64,000 nucleotides of DNA, taken from positions 3,950-67,949 of the forward strand of contig JBBDIJ010000021.1 in the NCBI GenBank assembly GCA_040880485.1, written 5' to 3'. The notes under the pieces are model-generated. The model made no database searches, was not told the origin of the DNA, and saw nothing but the letters and a program-made list of their open reading frames with translations. This stretch comes from JBBDIJ01 sp040880485 (GTDB lineage Bacteria; Bacteroidota; Rhodothermia; Balneolales; Balneolaceae). A program made the translations under genes and the position numbers. The first letter of the stretch is position 1. The number at the start of each line of letters is the position of its first letter. This document shows, piece after piece, positions 1 to 9,717 of this stretch.

Positions 1-327
1 AAAACAGGATATGCAAACTTTAAAGTTGTAAATCCTGATATCAGTCAGCGTTTTTACGTAGACAACACCGAATTTTTGACTCCTTTTCAGGAGAAGCAGA
101 TGGCCACCCAGCCCGATTTTATCCTGGAATATGCGCACTACCTGGAGGAGCACTACAAGCAGCAGGGAATCAGAGAACCTGAAATTTATGTAGAAAGCTA
201 TGTAGCTGTTAATGGCCGTGGAAGCCAGTCCTACGTAGACCCCACTGTTGATTTAACGACCATTAAACCTTCACTAAAACATCGAAACTGGTTACTTACG
301 TTTAATGATGAAATTAAAGGACTTTAG
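1..327 (+). CDS. HTTM (vitamin K-dependent gamma-carboxylase-like) protein, C-terminal part
   Basis: The reading frame is open from base 1 and ends with TAG at 325-327, so only the last 108 codons are here. The visible part contains a YANFKV...RFYVD segment, LTPFQEKQMATQPDFILEYAHYL, and YVAVNGRGSQSYVDPTVDL. This is the typical C-terminal end of HTTM proteins, the bacterial relatives of vitamin K-dependent gamma-carboxylase, whose membrane helices lie upstream outside the window. The real substrate of bacterial members is not established. The gene overlaps the following TonB receptor by 23 bases, so the two are almost certainly co-transcribed. An ORF beginning at TTG 76 is only an internal start artefact. 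Confidence 0.8.
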   Translation, partial: KTGYANFKVVNPDISQRFYVDNTEFLTPFQEKQMATQPDFILEYAHYLEEHYKQQGIREPEIYVESYVAVNGRGSQSYVDPTVDLTTIKPSLKHRNWLLTFNDEIKGL

Positions 328-2791
328 TCTCTTTATAATGTGCTGGCTTTTTGCAATGCCCGCTTTGGCTCAATACCAAATTTCTGGCACCGTTACGGAT
401 CTTGAAACCGATGAGCCGATTGAGGGTGTGGATATTTACGATAACGAAGCCGGCAGATCGTTTCAAACCGATAAAAATGGATATTTTGAGATCAAAAACC
501 TTCAGGAGGGAACATACAACCTCTACTTTTACAACCTCGGCTACGAAACAATTTACCGTTCCTTTGTGATAGAGAATGAAGACCAGGAGGTGAACTTTCA
601 ACTGGAGCCGCTCAGCCGGGAGATGTCAGAAGTAGCGGTGTTCGATCAGCAAAATAGGATTTTTACAATGCAGCGACTCCGGGAGGTTGAAGGTACATCC
701 ATCTTTGCCGGCAAAAAGAATGAGGTGATTTCCCTTGACCAAATCACAGTGAACACCTCCTCAAACAATGCCCGGCAAATCTACGGGCAGGTTTCCGGGT
801 TGAATATATTTGAATCCAATGATGCAGGATTGCAGCTACATATCGGTGGCCGGGGACTGGATCCAAATCGCTCATCCAACTTCAACATTCGTCAAAACGG
901 GTACGATATCAGCGCCGATGTGCTGGGATATCCAGAGAGCTATTACACCCCGCCAGCTGAAGCGCTACAGGAAATTCAAGTGATCCGCGGTGCAGCTTCC
1001 CTGCAGTACGGCACCCAATTTGGCGGAATGGTTAATTTTAAAATGAAAAAACCTGTCAGGGATAGACAGATCGATGTGGTATCAAGACAGTCTATGGGAT
1101 CACATGACCTTTTCACTTCTTATAAAAGCCTGAGCGGCACTACAGGCAATGTGGGCTACTACGGCTATTTTAACTACAAAAAAGGAGATGGTTTCAGGCC
1201 CAACTCCGGGTTTGAATCTGAAAACATCTACCTCTACACTGATTATGAGTTCAACGACAACACCAGTATATCCGCTGATTTTACCTACCTCTACTATCTT
1301 GCACAGCAGTCTGGCGGACTCACAGATGCACAGTTCTATACTGATCCCACCTTCAGTAACCGCACACGAAACTGGTTTGAAGTAGACTGGAAACTTGCTT
1401 CATTGCGGCTTGAACACAAATTCAATCGTAATATGCAACTGAGTGCCATGCTTTTCGGGCTCGATGCATCACGGAATTCCGCAGGATTCAGAACAAACCG
1501 TGTATCTCAAAAAGATGATCTGGATGCACCACGCGACCTGATCAAAGGCAGTTTCAATAACTGGGGAACTGAAATCCGATTTTTAGATCGGTACAAAATT
1601 GGTGAAAGAGACGCTGTTTTTCTAATTGGGAGCAAATATTATCACTCCAATAATTCGTCTGTACAGGGACCGGGATCTGCACGCGCAGAGGTTGATTTTT
1701 CACTCGCCGATAACCAATTTCCTGACTATCCCAGCCAGTCGGACTTCACCTATCCAAATCGAAACCTGGCCATCTTTGGGGAGAACATTTTTTACCTGAA
1801 TGATGATCTTTTAATTACTCCCGGGTTCCGCTTTGAATATATAAAAACAGAGAGCGAAGGTACCTTCAGGCAGATCAATTTTGATCTTGCCGGAATCCCC
1901 ATTCAAAATCAGATTTTTGAAGACAACAGAAGTTTCGACCGAAACTTTTTGCTGCTGGGCCTCGGATTAAGCTACTATACCGATTCAAGCATTGAACTCT
2001 ACGGAAATTATTCCCAAAATTACCGTTCGGTCACGTTTAACGATATCCGAATCGTAAACCCGACTTTTCAAGTAGACCCAGACATCAATGACGAAAGTGG
2101 CTTTACGGTCGATGTTGGAATCCGCGGCCAGTTTGAGGAGAGCTTCTCATACGACCTGAATGGCTTCGGCTTGATGTATGATAACCGACTCGGGGAAGTC
2201 TTGCGGGCAGAGACAAGAGTAGATGCCAGCGGCGAGATTGTAGAAACCGGCAGAGTGGTTCGGTTCCGTGGAAATATTGGCCGGGCATATATGTACGGCG
2301 TAGAAAGTCTCCTGGAGCTGAATGTTCTCTCTCTGGTTGGCAGCGATCGATTGGATACCCGTCTCAATATCTTTGCTAACTCCGCCCTCACGCAATCAGA
2401 CTACATTGATTCCGAAATTGCTGGTGTGGAAGGCAACCAGGTAGAGTTTGTGCCGCTGCTGAACATGAAAACCGGTCTCTCATTCGGATACAAAAATCTA
2501 TCCGGATCTCTGCAGTACACCTATGTTTCAAGACAATTTACGGATGCCTCCAATGCCAGGCAGAATGTAAATGACAACCAAAGCGGCATCAAAGGGGAGA
2601 TCCCGGCCTATGATGTCCTCGACCTGTCTCTCTCCTGGTCATTTAAAAACTTTACGTTGGAATCAGGCATCAATAACGTGCTGGATTCAGCCTATTTCAC
2701 TCGCCGTGCTACCGGTTATCCCGGTCCCGGCATCATACCGTCTCCGCCACGCTCCTGGTATGCAACCATTCAGCTGAATTTTGGCAGTTGA
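305..2791 (+). CDS. TonB-dependent outer-membrane receptor (FecA-like)
   Basis: 828 residues. An N-terminal signal peptide ends near ALAQ (residues 20-23). A carboxypeptidase-regulatory-like beta domain follows (about 24-105, with ISGTVTD and a DKNGYFEI segment). The plug domain (about 125-250) includes the motif IQVIRGAASLQYGTQFGGMVNFKMKKP, and the rest is a 22-strand-type barrel ending in an aromatic-rich tail (WYATIQLNFGS). These receptors import iron chelates or other large ligands across the outer membrane using TonB energy. The FecA-like plug suggests an iron complex, but the ligand cannot be read from sequence. Two adjacent ATGs (305, 308) are possible starts, both inside the end of the HTTM gene, which implies translational coupling. 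Confidence 0.92.
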   Translation: MMKLKDFSLFIMCWLFAMPALAQYQISGTVTDLETDEPIEGVDIYDNEAGRSFQTDKNGYFEIKNLQEGTYNLYFYNLGYETIYRSFVIENEDQEVNFQLEPLSREMSEVAVFDQQNRIFTMQRLREVEGTSIFAGKKNEVISLDQITVNTSSNNARQIYGQVSGLNIFESNDAGLQLHIGGRGLDPNRSSNFNIRQNGYDISADVLGYPESYYTPPAEALQEIQVIRGAASLQYGTQFGGMVNFKMKKPVRDRQIDVVSRQSMGSHDLFTSYKSLSGTTGNVGYYGYFNYKKGDGFRPNSGFESENIYLYTDYEFNDNTSISADFTYLYYLAQQSGGLTDAQFYTDPTFSNRTRNWFEVDWKLASLRLEHKFNRNMQLSAMLFGLDASRNSAGFRTNRVSQKDDLDAPRDLIKGSFNNWGTEIRFLDRYKIGERDAVFLIGSKYYHSNNSSVQGPGSARAEVDFSLADNQFPDYPSQSDFTYPNRNLAIFGENIFYLNDDLLITPGFRFEYIKTESEGTFRQINFDLAGIPIQNQIFEDNRSFDRNFLLLGLGLSYYTDSSIELYGNYSQNYRSVTFNDIRIVNPTFQVDPDINDESGFTVDVGIRGQFEESFSYDLNGFGLMYDNRLGEVLRAETRVDASGEIVETGRVVRFRGNIGRAYMYGVESLLELNVLSLVGSDRLDTRLNIFANSALTQSDYIDSEIAGVEGNQVEFVPLLNMKTGLSFGYKNLSGSLQYTYVSRQFTDASNARQNVNDNQSGIKGEIPAYDVLDLSLSWSFKNFTLESGINNVLDSAYFTRRATGYPGPGIIPSPPRSWYATIQLNFGS

Positions 2792-2859
2792 TGTTCGATC
2801 GATGAATGCTCCGGTTCGCCTTAAGATTCGCCAGTACCACTCTCCTGTTCCTCTGTAGG

Positions 2860-5193
2860 CTATTCAGTTCTGTTCTCTTGCTCATCCAATCCATACACTT
2901 CCATTAGCTCCAGAATCCATTGCCGTATTCCAGCCGCACGGCGTCCGAGCTCGTGGTCGCTGTGATCCCGCTCCAGTATTTCCAGGATCTCTTCCGCCTC
3001 CTGAAGTGTACCCTGTTCTGCATCATTTAATGGCCCCTGCTCGTCCACATCAGTCTCTGCCTGATGGTCCATTTCCAGATAACCACCCTCTGCAAATGCA
3101 TTACCAACCCGCTCCGGTAAACCGGGAACGGTTCTTAAAAGCGTAGTCGCCGCTTCCATCAGCAGCAGAGGTGTATGGGAAGCCTCCGGTTCAGCCCGTG
3201 CCCAGTCGTAGAGCCGTCTGGCATACTCTACTGGTTCCAGCCCTTCGGCTTGCAGGTCGTGATAACGAGCTCCCGGAGATGCATCATCCCGGCCGTTATC
3301 AGGTAATTCGGTATCCAGGCCGGTACGTTGTGCGAGGCGAATGGCCCGCACACTCTCCGGTTCAAGTTTAAGAAGCTGCTTCGCAAACTGCCGGGCCCTC
3401 TCCTGATCTCCACGGGTGAGTGCCGACTCTGCCAGTCCGTAAAGAGCCAGGGGGTGTAGTTCCGGTACCATACGGCCAGACAGTACGCGCTCATAATACT
3501 CATCGGCCCGGTCGCTCATCCCGAGATCGAGAAAGTAGATATTTGCAAGTACAAACCACTGCCTGTGCAGTTCCATCTCCATCTCCCTCCGAGCGGATGG
3601 AGTGAAGGGGATATCCGACAGATCGATTTCCTCGCTCTCACCGGCCAACTCTGCCACTTCCTCATTCAAAATGATCTGCCCCTCACCCGGCTCCTCCATG
3701 GTATCCGGAACCTGCCCGTCCGGCCTGTTGGCAAGAGTGATCGCTGCACTTCTCCTCCAATTCTCTACTCTTGGCCGGCTGCCCCAAACCGCCCGAAACT
3801 GCTCTGTAGCCGCCTGAACACGCTGCGGATTTCCTATTCGGAGAAATCCATCTTCATCTACCTCCTCCATCGCTAGTGATCCGGCTTCAAGAGGTCCAAC
3901 GTTTCTGTTTGTCCACTCCTGAGACTCCTCAACCGCTCGCGCTTCCTCTTCGCGATTCACCGCTTCTGCTACAACCAATTCCAGCTCTTCCGGAGTGAGA
4001 CGGCTTAACCTGAGGAGGCTGTCGAGATGTGATACCTCCAGGAGAACCTCGGAATAGCGTCCATAAATCTCTGCCATGGCCGGTGCATCCCAACTGGCAG
4101 GCAGCCTCTCTGCATCTGCCGGTTCATTTGCAGCGCGGCTATACCACTCGGCAGCGGTTAATGGGTCCTCCAGGTGATCCCGATAGATCGTTGCGAGCTT
4201 GAACTGTGCCTGTGCAGCTGTCGTCACATCGGGTGGTTGGGCTACCGACTCTACGAGCTCCTCCAACTGCTCCACTGCCTCTGCTATATCTCCTCTTTGA
4301 AGCTGAATCAGTGCCATTTCGTAGCGGGTACGGGGTCGAAACGTATCGTACTTGTCGTCTCTATCCAGAGAGGTGAGCTGCCGCCAGGCAGAATCGAGAT
4401 CGCCCATCTCTCCTGTCACACCAGCTATCTTTCGAAGCGCATGATATTCGAGGTCGAATGCGGGGCGGTACCGGGCTACCGATTGATAGGCTATAATAGC
4501 TCCCCCGGAGTTCCCCAACTCCTCCCGTACCTGCCCCAGTAAAAAGCGGGCTCGGCTTTGAAACTCTCTGTTATCCTGTTTCTCGAGGGCACTCTCCAGG
4601 TGTGAAGCCGCTACTTCTAACTCTCCCTGCATCAGATAGAGACCGGCTAAAACGGCCAGAATTTCCCCCCGTTCCGATGGGTCGGTACCACTCTCCGGAA
4701 GCTCCTCCATCCGGCCCTCTACCTGACGGGCCCCCTCTTCCCACTGCTCAAGTTCCAGCCAGACCAGGCCGATCCAACGGACCGCCCGCTGCCGTACATC
4801 CGGATCTTCGGCCACGCGCCAGATCTCCTCAAACTTCTCCATCGCCAGATAATACTCCTGCCTGTAGTAGTGTGAGGCTCCTGTCATCTCCACTGCAGGA
4901 ACCACATAGCTGGAGCGGGGATGATCCCGAAGGATCGCAGCCCCCTTTTCAATAGCCCGGCCAAACTCATCCACACCCCCTCCGGAGGGGGGTGAGTGAA
5001 CGGGCAACCACCGCTCCGGGTTCATCCCGGGCAACTGGGATCTGTGAAGCTCAAGGCCCCGTTCGAAAGCTTGCGTCCCGTTGTAGTAGGTATTGTAGTA
5101 GGCATTGATGTCGTACCAGCCCTGCTGCAATGGTGTAGCACACCCGACAAGAAAAAAAAGATACCCAAGCAGTATATAGTTTACTGGTCTCAC
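2860..5193 (-). CDS. Large TPR-repeat lipoprotein, possibly SprE/PorW-like
   Basis: 777 residues. The N-terminus has a lipoprotein signal with the lipobox LVGC (Cys about residue 18), so the protein is probably anchored in an envelope membrane. The segment after the lipobox, with WYDINAYYNTYYNGTQAFERGLE, resembles the start of SprE/PorW TPR lipoproteins of Bacteroidota type IX secretion (NxxYHxxTAKYNxYFNG pattern); this link is inference. The rest is rich in helical TPR-type pairs (for example YYLAMEKFEEIWRVAEDPDVRQRA and RGDIAEAVEQLEELVE) and very acidic stretches. It starts 23 bases after the pyruvate kinase stop and is probably co-transcribed with it. Codon use is G+C rich. Confidence 0.7.
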   Translation of the reverse strand: MRPVNYILLGYLFFLVGCATPLQQGWYDINAYYNTYYNGTQAFERGLELHRSQLPGMNPERWLPVHSPPSGGGVDEFGRAIEKGAAILRDHPRSSYVVPAVEMTGASHYYRQEYYLAMEKFEEIWRVAEDPDVRQRAVRWIGLVWLELEQWEEGARQVEGRMEELPESGTDPSERGEILAVLAGLYLMQGELEVAASHLESALEKQDNREFQSRARFLLGQVREELGNSGGAIIAYQSVARYRPAFDLEYHALRKIAGVTGEMGDLDSAWRQLTSLDRDDKYDTFRPRTRYEMALIQLQRGDIAEAVEQLEELVESVAQPPDVTTAAQAQFKLATIYRDHLEDPLTAAEWYSRAANEPADAERLPASWDAPAMAEIYGRYSEVLLEVSHLDSLLRLSRLTPEELELVVAEAVNREEEARAVEESQEWTNRNVGPLEAGSLAMEEVDEDGFLRIGNPQRVQAATEQFRAVWGSRPRVENWRRSAAITLANRPDGQVPDTMEEPGEGQIILNEEVAELAGESEEIDLSDIPFTPSARREMEMELHRQWFVLANIYFLDLGMSDRADEYYERVLSGRMVPELHPLALYGLAESALTRGDQERARQFAKQLLKLEPESVRAIRLAQRTGLDTELPDNGRDDASPGARYHDLQAEGLEPVEYARRLYDWARAEPEASHTPLLLMEAATTLLRTVPGLPERVGNAFAEGGYLEMDHQAETDVDEQGPLNDAEQGTLQEAEEILEILERDHSDHELGRRAAGIRQWILELMEVYGLDEQENRTE

Positions 5194-5216
5194 TATCGGG
5201 GAACTTGACTGTTCCG

Positions 5217-6671
5217 TTAACTTGTGCTTTCCGACCGCGATTCTATGGTACTCACTTTTACCATATTGGTACGGCCACGCTTGGAGGTAGGCATCCCTGT
5301 GGCGACAATAACCCGGTCTCCCGAGTCCACCATCCCGTTCTCACAGAGGTAGTCCTCCATCATTTTCACACTTAGATCGGTATCAAATATCTTGTCCAGT
5401 TTCACCGAGTGTACACCCCAAACCAGATTCAGCTGCCTGCGTACAAGCTGACTCTCGGTAAAGGCGACAATTGGCACTTTTGGCCGGAATTTGGCGATCC
5501 TCTTGGCAGTATTCCCGGAGTGGGTGATGGTGCTTATCACCCTTGCATCTACATTTTCACCGATGGTCACACAGGAGTAGGCAAGAGATTCAATAATCTG
5601 TTTCTCTTTCAGCTCCGGTTTTCTGTAGGGAAGGCTGTAGTAGAGTTCACCGGCATTCTCCTCAACCGTTCGGCAGATTTTGTCCATCGCCTGAACAGAT
5701 TCCACCGGATATTTACCAGCAGCGGTCTCTCCCGAAAGCATGACAGCATCCGTACCATCGAGAACGGCATTGGCAACGTCGCTACTCTCTGCACGGGTAG
5801 GCCTGGGATTCTGAATCATAGAGTCGAGCATCTGAGTCGCCGTAATGACCGGCTTCCCTGCAGCGCGGCATTTTTGTATGATCTGTTTCTGCACCATTGG
5901 CACTCTCTCCGAAGCGATCTCGATACCCAGATCGCCCCTGGCCACCATGATGCCATCCGCTTCCTGTATAATTTCGTCTATTACATCTACCGCTTCAGGC
6001 TTCTCGATTTTCGCAATTATTCCCGCATCACTACCGGCCGCACGCACCCGTTCTGCAATTTCGCGGACATCATCGGCCGACCGGACGAAGGACATGGCCA
6101 CGAAATCGGCCTTCTGAGTGAGCCCGAACTCCAGATCTTCAAGATCCTTCTCGGTCACAGAGGCCATCGAGATCTTGACTCCCGGCAGGTTGACTCCCTT
6201 TCTGGATTTCAGTTCTCCTCCGACCACTACTTTTGCATTCACTGTTTTTCCGTTTTTCCCGGTGACAACCAGTTCCAGTAGTCCGTCATCAATCAGAATC
6301 CGGTCTCCCTCCTGAGCATCCTGTGAAAGATTCGAATAGTCGATCGGAATCCTCTTGCCACTTCCGCTAAAATCTTCGGCAATAAGCTCCAGCTCCTCTC
6401 CTGGCTGAATCGTCTGTGCTCCCCCTTCCAGGGTACCGATACGAATTTTGGGGCCCTGGAGGTCCATCAATACCGGAATGGAGTACTGATGGCGCCTGGC
6501 AATTTCCCGAATGTGCCGGATGGTTCGGGCATGGACTTCGTGTGATCCATGCGAAAAGTTGACCCTGGCCACATTCATTCCGGCCATATAGAGGTTTTCG
6601 ATCATTTCGGGCGACCAACTGCTGGGGCCCATGGTGCAGACGATTTTTGTTCTTCTCTTCCCTGAAATCAT
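5217..6671 (-). CDS. pyk: Pyruvate kinase
   Basis: Converts phosphoenolpyruvate and ADP to pyruvate and ATP in the last step of glycolysis. About 484 residues, the usual length without an extra C-terminal domain. Visible motifs are RRTKIVCTMGPSS at the start, NFSHGSHE, MDLQGPKIRIG, the catalytic-lysine region IIAKIEKPEAV, the Mg/substrate loop MVARGDLGIEI, and ITATQMLDSMI. I prefer ATG 6671 (MISGKRRTKIV) because the longer frame begins at a TTG (6683) and adds only four residues. The TPR lipoprotein gene follows 23 bases downstream. The upstream gap to 6965 is shared with the divergent GWxTD gene. Confidence 0.96.
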   Translation of the reverse strand: MISGKRRTKIVCTMGPSSWSPEMIENLYMAGMNVARVNFSHGSHEVHARTIRHIREIARRHQYSIPVLMDLQGPKIRIGTLEGGAQTIQPGEELELIAEDFSGSGKRIPIDYSNLSQDAQEGDRILIDDGLLELVVTGKNGKTVNAKVVVGGELKSRKGVNLPGVKISMASVTEKDLEDLEFGLTQKADFVAMSFVRSADDVREIAERVRAAGSDAGIIAKIEKPEAVDVIDEIIQEADGIMVARGDLGIEIASERVPMVQKQIIQKCRAAGKPVITATQMLDSMIQNPRPTRAESSDVANAVLDGTDAVMLSGETAAGKYPVESVQAMDKICRTVEENAGELYYSLPYRKPELKEKQIIESLAYSCVTIGENVDARVISTITHSGNTAKRIAKFRPKVPIVAFTESQLVRRQLNLVWGVHSVKLDKIFDTDLSVKMMEDYLCENGMVDSGDRVIVATGMPTSKRGRTNMVKVSTIESRSESTS

Positions 6672-6965
6672 ATGGTGTAGCAATATTAATTCGAATGTTT
6701 ACAGGATCCGGAATGTTATTCAAGGCCTCCCGGACCAACAGAGGGGTACCAACGCAGCCGGCTCTCTTCCATAAGACCCGCTACAATACCGAATTTACAC
6801 AATTTCAAAGCCATTTTTCGGTTAATATCCTTATAAAACACCTTCGGTGGTCATACTGAAGGGATCGAACGACTTCATATAACGATTAAAAACAGAGTTG
6901 ACCCTTTCACAATCATTTGCCAGATTTAACAGATAACATCATTCACTCCACGTTGCCACCATAAT

Positions 6966-8393
6966 ATGAACTCACCCGCCTGTACACGCATAACCACTGC
7001 CGGTTTGCTCCTTGTTGCCACTGTTCTGGGATGTTCAAGAACCGTCAACCCCGACATTGAACGGGGCTCAACTTACTTCTTTATGGAGGGCCACCCTGAA
7101 ATACGTCTGTCTGCCATAGGCTATCTGGATGAAGAGGACAATGGTGTAATCGACATCTCTGCCGATATTGTGCATGCAAGCCTCATCTACCGGGAGAGTG
7201 AAGGCCAGAATACCGCAAATATTGAAGTGGAGATTCGCGTAACCTCCAGCGATGGCAGAAATTTTTCCAGAAACTGGAGGGATGAGATGGAGATCTTGCG
7301 TGAAGAGACGGGGATCATTACCACACAGGACATCAAGAAATTTGAACATCAATTTAATGTGCCTCCGGGAGCATATGATATTGCTGTTGCCATTCAGGAC
7401 CTCTCGTCAGACAAACGAACGACAAGAACGGCTGAGACCTATATTCCGGATCCTGAGGATAATGATGTAAATCTGACTACGATCCGGCTACTTGGAAAAG
7501 ACATGAGCCTCCCGGAACCGGACTATCAGCCAATTACAACGTATGATGTCCCGGCTGTAAACGACAGTATCCGATTTTTGATTCAGGTAACTAACAATCG
7601 TATCGAAGAGCCGCTTGAGGTTGCTTCCCGCCTGATACACTACGAATCGGACAATGAACCGGCACGATCCATGAGTATGAACAATTACGGTGCCTCAAGT
7701 ATGGCCTACCGGGGCATCGACTACAATAGAGTGGAAGAGATAGATGCTACCCGCAGAGTTCTCGATCAATCCGGAAGCGTGATGATTGAATACCGGTTTC
7801 CCCGTCCGGACTATGGCAATTACCGCTTCGAAGTGCGGGCGGTTACACCGGACGATGAGGAGCTTTATCGCGGCAGGGATTTTGGAGTAAAGAGTGAAAA
7901 CTACCCAGCCATTAAATCCCCAAGAGAGCTGGCCGAACCCCTCTTCTATCTGATGACGCCAAAAGAGTATGAGAGTATGTTGGAAATCGAAGACCCGGAT
8001 TCTCTAAAAGCTGAAGTCGATCGATTCTGGCTCTCCAACATCGGCAGTGCCAACCGCGCACGGCATGTCATCTCTCTCTACTACCAGAGAATAGAGGAGG
8101 CAAATAAACAGTTTTCCAGTTACAAGGAGGGGTGGAAAACCGACCAGGGTATGATATACATTCTGTTCGGGCCGCCCTGGTATATCGATCAACGCCTGAA
8201 CGAAATGCAGTGGTCCTACGCTTACGACCGAACCGACCCGAGATACAACTTCTATTTCATGCGTCCCAAACTGCGCAACGAGTTTTTTCCGTTCGAACAC
8301 TATCTCCTCCTGAGGGACTACAGTTACTACAACCTTCAGTACCATCAGGTTCAGTTATGGCTCACCGGCCAGATTCTTCAAGCTAACATGTAG
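6966..8393 (+). CDS. GWxTD-domain lipoprotein
   Basis: 475 residues. The lipoprotein signal ends at VLGC (Cys about residue 23). The C-terminal part contains the family signature GWKTDQGMIYILFGPPWYID, preceded by WLSNIGSANRARHVISLYYQRIEEANKQFSSYKEG, as in GWxTD proteins of Bacteroidota, Acidobacteriota and relatives. The N-terminal 300 residues are beta-rich and probably extracytoplasmic. The family's function is unknown. The stop lies only 14 bases before the era start, so the two are probably co-transcribed. The roughly 290-base gap upstream (6672-6965) shows no RNA gene or clear hairpin; it must hold the divergent promoters for this gene and pyk. Confidence 0.85.
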   Translation: MNSPACTRITTAGLLLVATVLGCSRTVNPDIERGSTYFFMEGHPEIRLSAIGYLDEEDNGVIDISADIVHASLIYRESEGQNTANIEVEIRVTSSDGRNFSRNWRDEMEILREETGIITTQDIKKFEHQFNVPPGAYDIAVAIQDLSSDKRTTRTAETYIPDPEDNDVNLTTIRLLGKDMSLPEPDYQPITTYDVPAVNDSIRFLIQVTNNRIEEPLEVASRLIHYESDNEPARSMSMNNYGASSMAYRGIDYNRVEEIDATRRVLDQSGSVMIEYRFPRPDYGNYRFEVRAVTPDDEELYRGRDFGVKSENYPAIKSPRELAEPLFYLMTPKEYESMLEIEDPDSLKAEVDRFWLSNIGSANRARHVISLYYQRIEEANKQFSSYKEGWKTDQGMIYILFGPPWYIDQRLNEMQWSYAYDRTDPRYNFYFMRPKLRNEFFPFEHYLLLRDYSYYNLQYHQVQLWLTGQILQANM

Positions 8394-8407
8394 CACTGGA
8401 GTCCTTT

Positions 8408-9295
8408 TTGAACCAAACCACAGGTCACAAGTCGGGATACGCAGCGATTATCGGAAAGCCCAATGCCGGGAAATCAACTTTGATGAACCGGCTGCTTGGT
8501 ACCAAAATCTCGATTGCCACTCCCAAGCCACAGACCACAAGGCATCAGATTATCGGTATTCACTCCGATGAGAACTCCCAGATCATCTTTCTGGATACCC
8601 CCGGGATTCTGACTCCCGGATATGAACTGCAAAGTGCGATGATGCGCTTCGTTGAACGTGCCAAAAAGGACGCCGATATCATCCTGCTTATCGTGGACCC
8701 CGCTGACGCCAAACCTGAGCCGATGGTTGCTGAAATTCTGAATAACATCTCGGTTCCACTTCTACTTGTGATCAATAAAATGGACACCACAGACCCACAA
8801 AGGGCAAAAATGGTGGCAGAGCCTATTATTACCAATTATAACATTCACTCCGTCCACTACATCTCTGCGCTCAAGGGAGATGGTGTAACGGAACTCCTTG
8901 GTATCCTGAAGGAGTTGACCCCCGAGGGGCCTCCATGGTATCCCAAAGAGATGCTCAGTGAACACCCGATGCGATTCTTCGCCTCGGAACTGGTCCGGGA
9001 GCAGCTATTCCTCCTTTTTCATGAAGAGATTCCCTACTCCTGCACCGTCGAGGTGATCCAGTATAGTGAGAAGGAGGAGATGGATGTCATTACAGCAGAG
9101 ATCATTGTAAATCGAAAATCACAAAAAGGGATGCTCATTGGGAAAGGGGGGCGCGCCATCAAAGAGCTGGGCATCCGGGCCCGTGAAGCGATCGAAGAGT
9201 TCACGGAACGCAAAGTCTATCTGGACCTGCATGTTAAAGTGAGAGAGAAGTGGCGCGAAAAAGAGGACTGGGTACGGAACCTGGGGTACAAATAG
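8408..9295 (+). CDS. era: GTPase Era
   Basis: Ribosome-associated GTPase needed for 16S rRNA maturation and 30S assembly. 295 residues, the normal length. G1 is GKPNAGKST, the effector region is TPKPQTTRHQIIG, G3 is DTPGI, and G4 is NKMD. The C-terminal KH domain contains IIVNRKSQKGMLIGKGGRAIKELG. The start is TTG 8408, supported by GGAG at 8398-8401, six bases upstream; no ATG lies near the expected N-terminus. The gene follows the GWxTD gene by 14 bases. Confidence 0.96.
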   Translation: MNQTTGHKSGYAAIIGKPNAGKSTLMNRLLGTKISIATPKPQTTRHQIIGIHSDENSQIIFLDTPGILTPGYELQSAMMRFVERAKKDADIILLIVDPADAKPEPMVAEILNNISVPLLLVINKMDTTDPQRAKMVAEPIITNYNIHSVHYISALKGDGVTELLGILKELTPEGPPWYPKEMLSEHPMRFFASELVREQLFLLFHEEIPYSCTVEVIQYSEKEEMDVITAEIIVNRKSQKGMLIGKGGRAIKELGIRAREAIEEFTERKVYLDLHVKVREKWREKEDWVRNLGYK

Positions 9296-9457
9296 GCGGG
9301 ATACAAACCCGCTACCCAGCACCGGATACTGCGGCCTGTTCAGGTTCATACAGAAGCGTTTTCAGGGAGTGTTCGTTTTGTCGTTGAGACGGCCATCGCC
9401 ACTGTTGAGAGATTTCAAAATTTCAGGACGAATTCATGATTTTCATCTGGAATTCCT

Positions 9458-9500
9458 TTATATTGAGGGTCTGTAATCGAACGATTAACACTCAATATAA
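9458..9500. promoter_or_regulatory. Nested palindromes in the rpsU leader
   Basis: A perfect 10-base inverted repeat (TTATATTGAG at 9458-9467, CTCAATATAA at 9491-9500) encloses a second perfect palindrome, TAATCG-AA-CGATTA at 9474-9487. The block ends 12 bases before the rpsU start codon. It could be an operator, or an RNA fold controlling ribosomal protein synthesis. It does not look like an intrinsic terminator because no T-run follows. Confidence 0.5.
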
Positions 9501-9512
9501 CTCTCTTTCTGA

Positions 9513-9707
9513 ATGATTGGAGTAAACGTAAAAGATAATGAAAGCATCGACCGGGCCATTAACCGGTTTAAAAAGATGATCACTCGCGCCCGTGTACTGA
9601 ATGAGTATAAGGATCGTCAGCAGTTCACAAAGCCCTCTGAAGAGCGCCGTGAAGCACTGAAGAAGAGCGTCCGCGAGCAGCGACGCCGGCAGCGCGAAAA
9701 TTACTAA
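9513..9707 (+). CDS. rpsU: 30S ribosomal protein bS21
   Basis: 64 residues, highly basic, with MIGVNVKDNESIDRAINRFKKMITRARVLNEY at the start and a C-terminal run of Arg/Gln, as in bS21. The protein binds near the anti-Shine-Dalgarno end of 16S rRNA and helps initiation. No Shine-Dalgarno sequence is visible in front of it; instead a nested palindrome sits just upstream (9458-9500). The gene is convergent with radA, with a 10-base gap. Confidence 0.95.
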   Translation: MIGVNVKDNESIDRAINRFKKMITRARVLNEYKDRQQFTKPSEERREALKKSVREQRRRQRENY

Positions 9708-9717
9708 GCCTTCTCTG

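Noticed and set aside
5409..6281. 290-codon open frame antisense to pyruvate kinase
   Set aside because: Shadow frame; the pyk frame is intact across it.
9296..9312. GCGGG/CCCGC hairpin just after era
   Set aside because: Short stem with no T-run; weak as a terminator and too common by chance.
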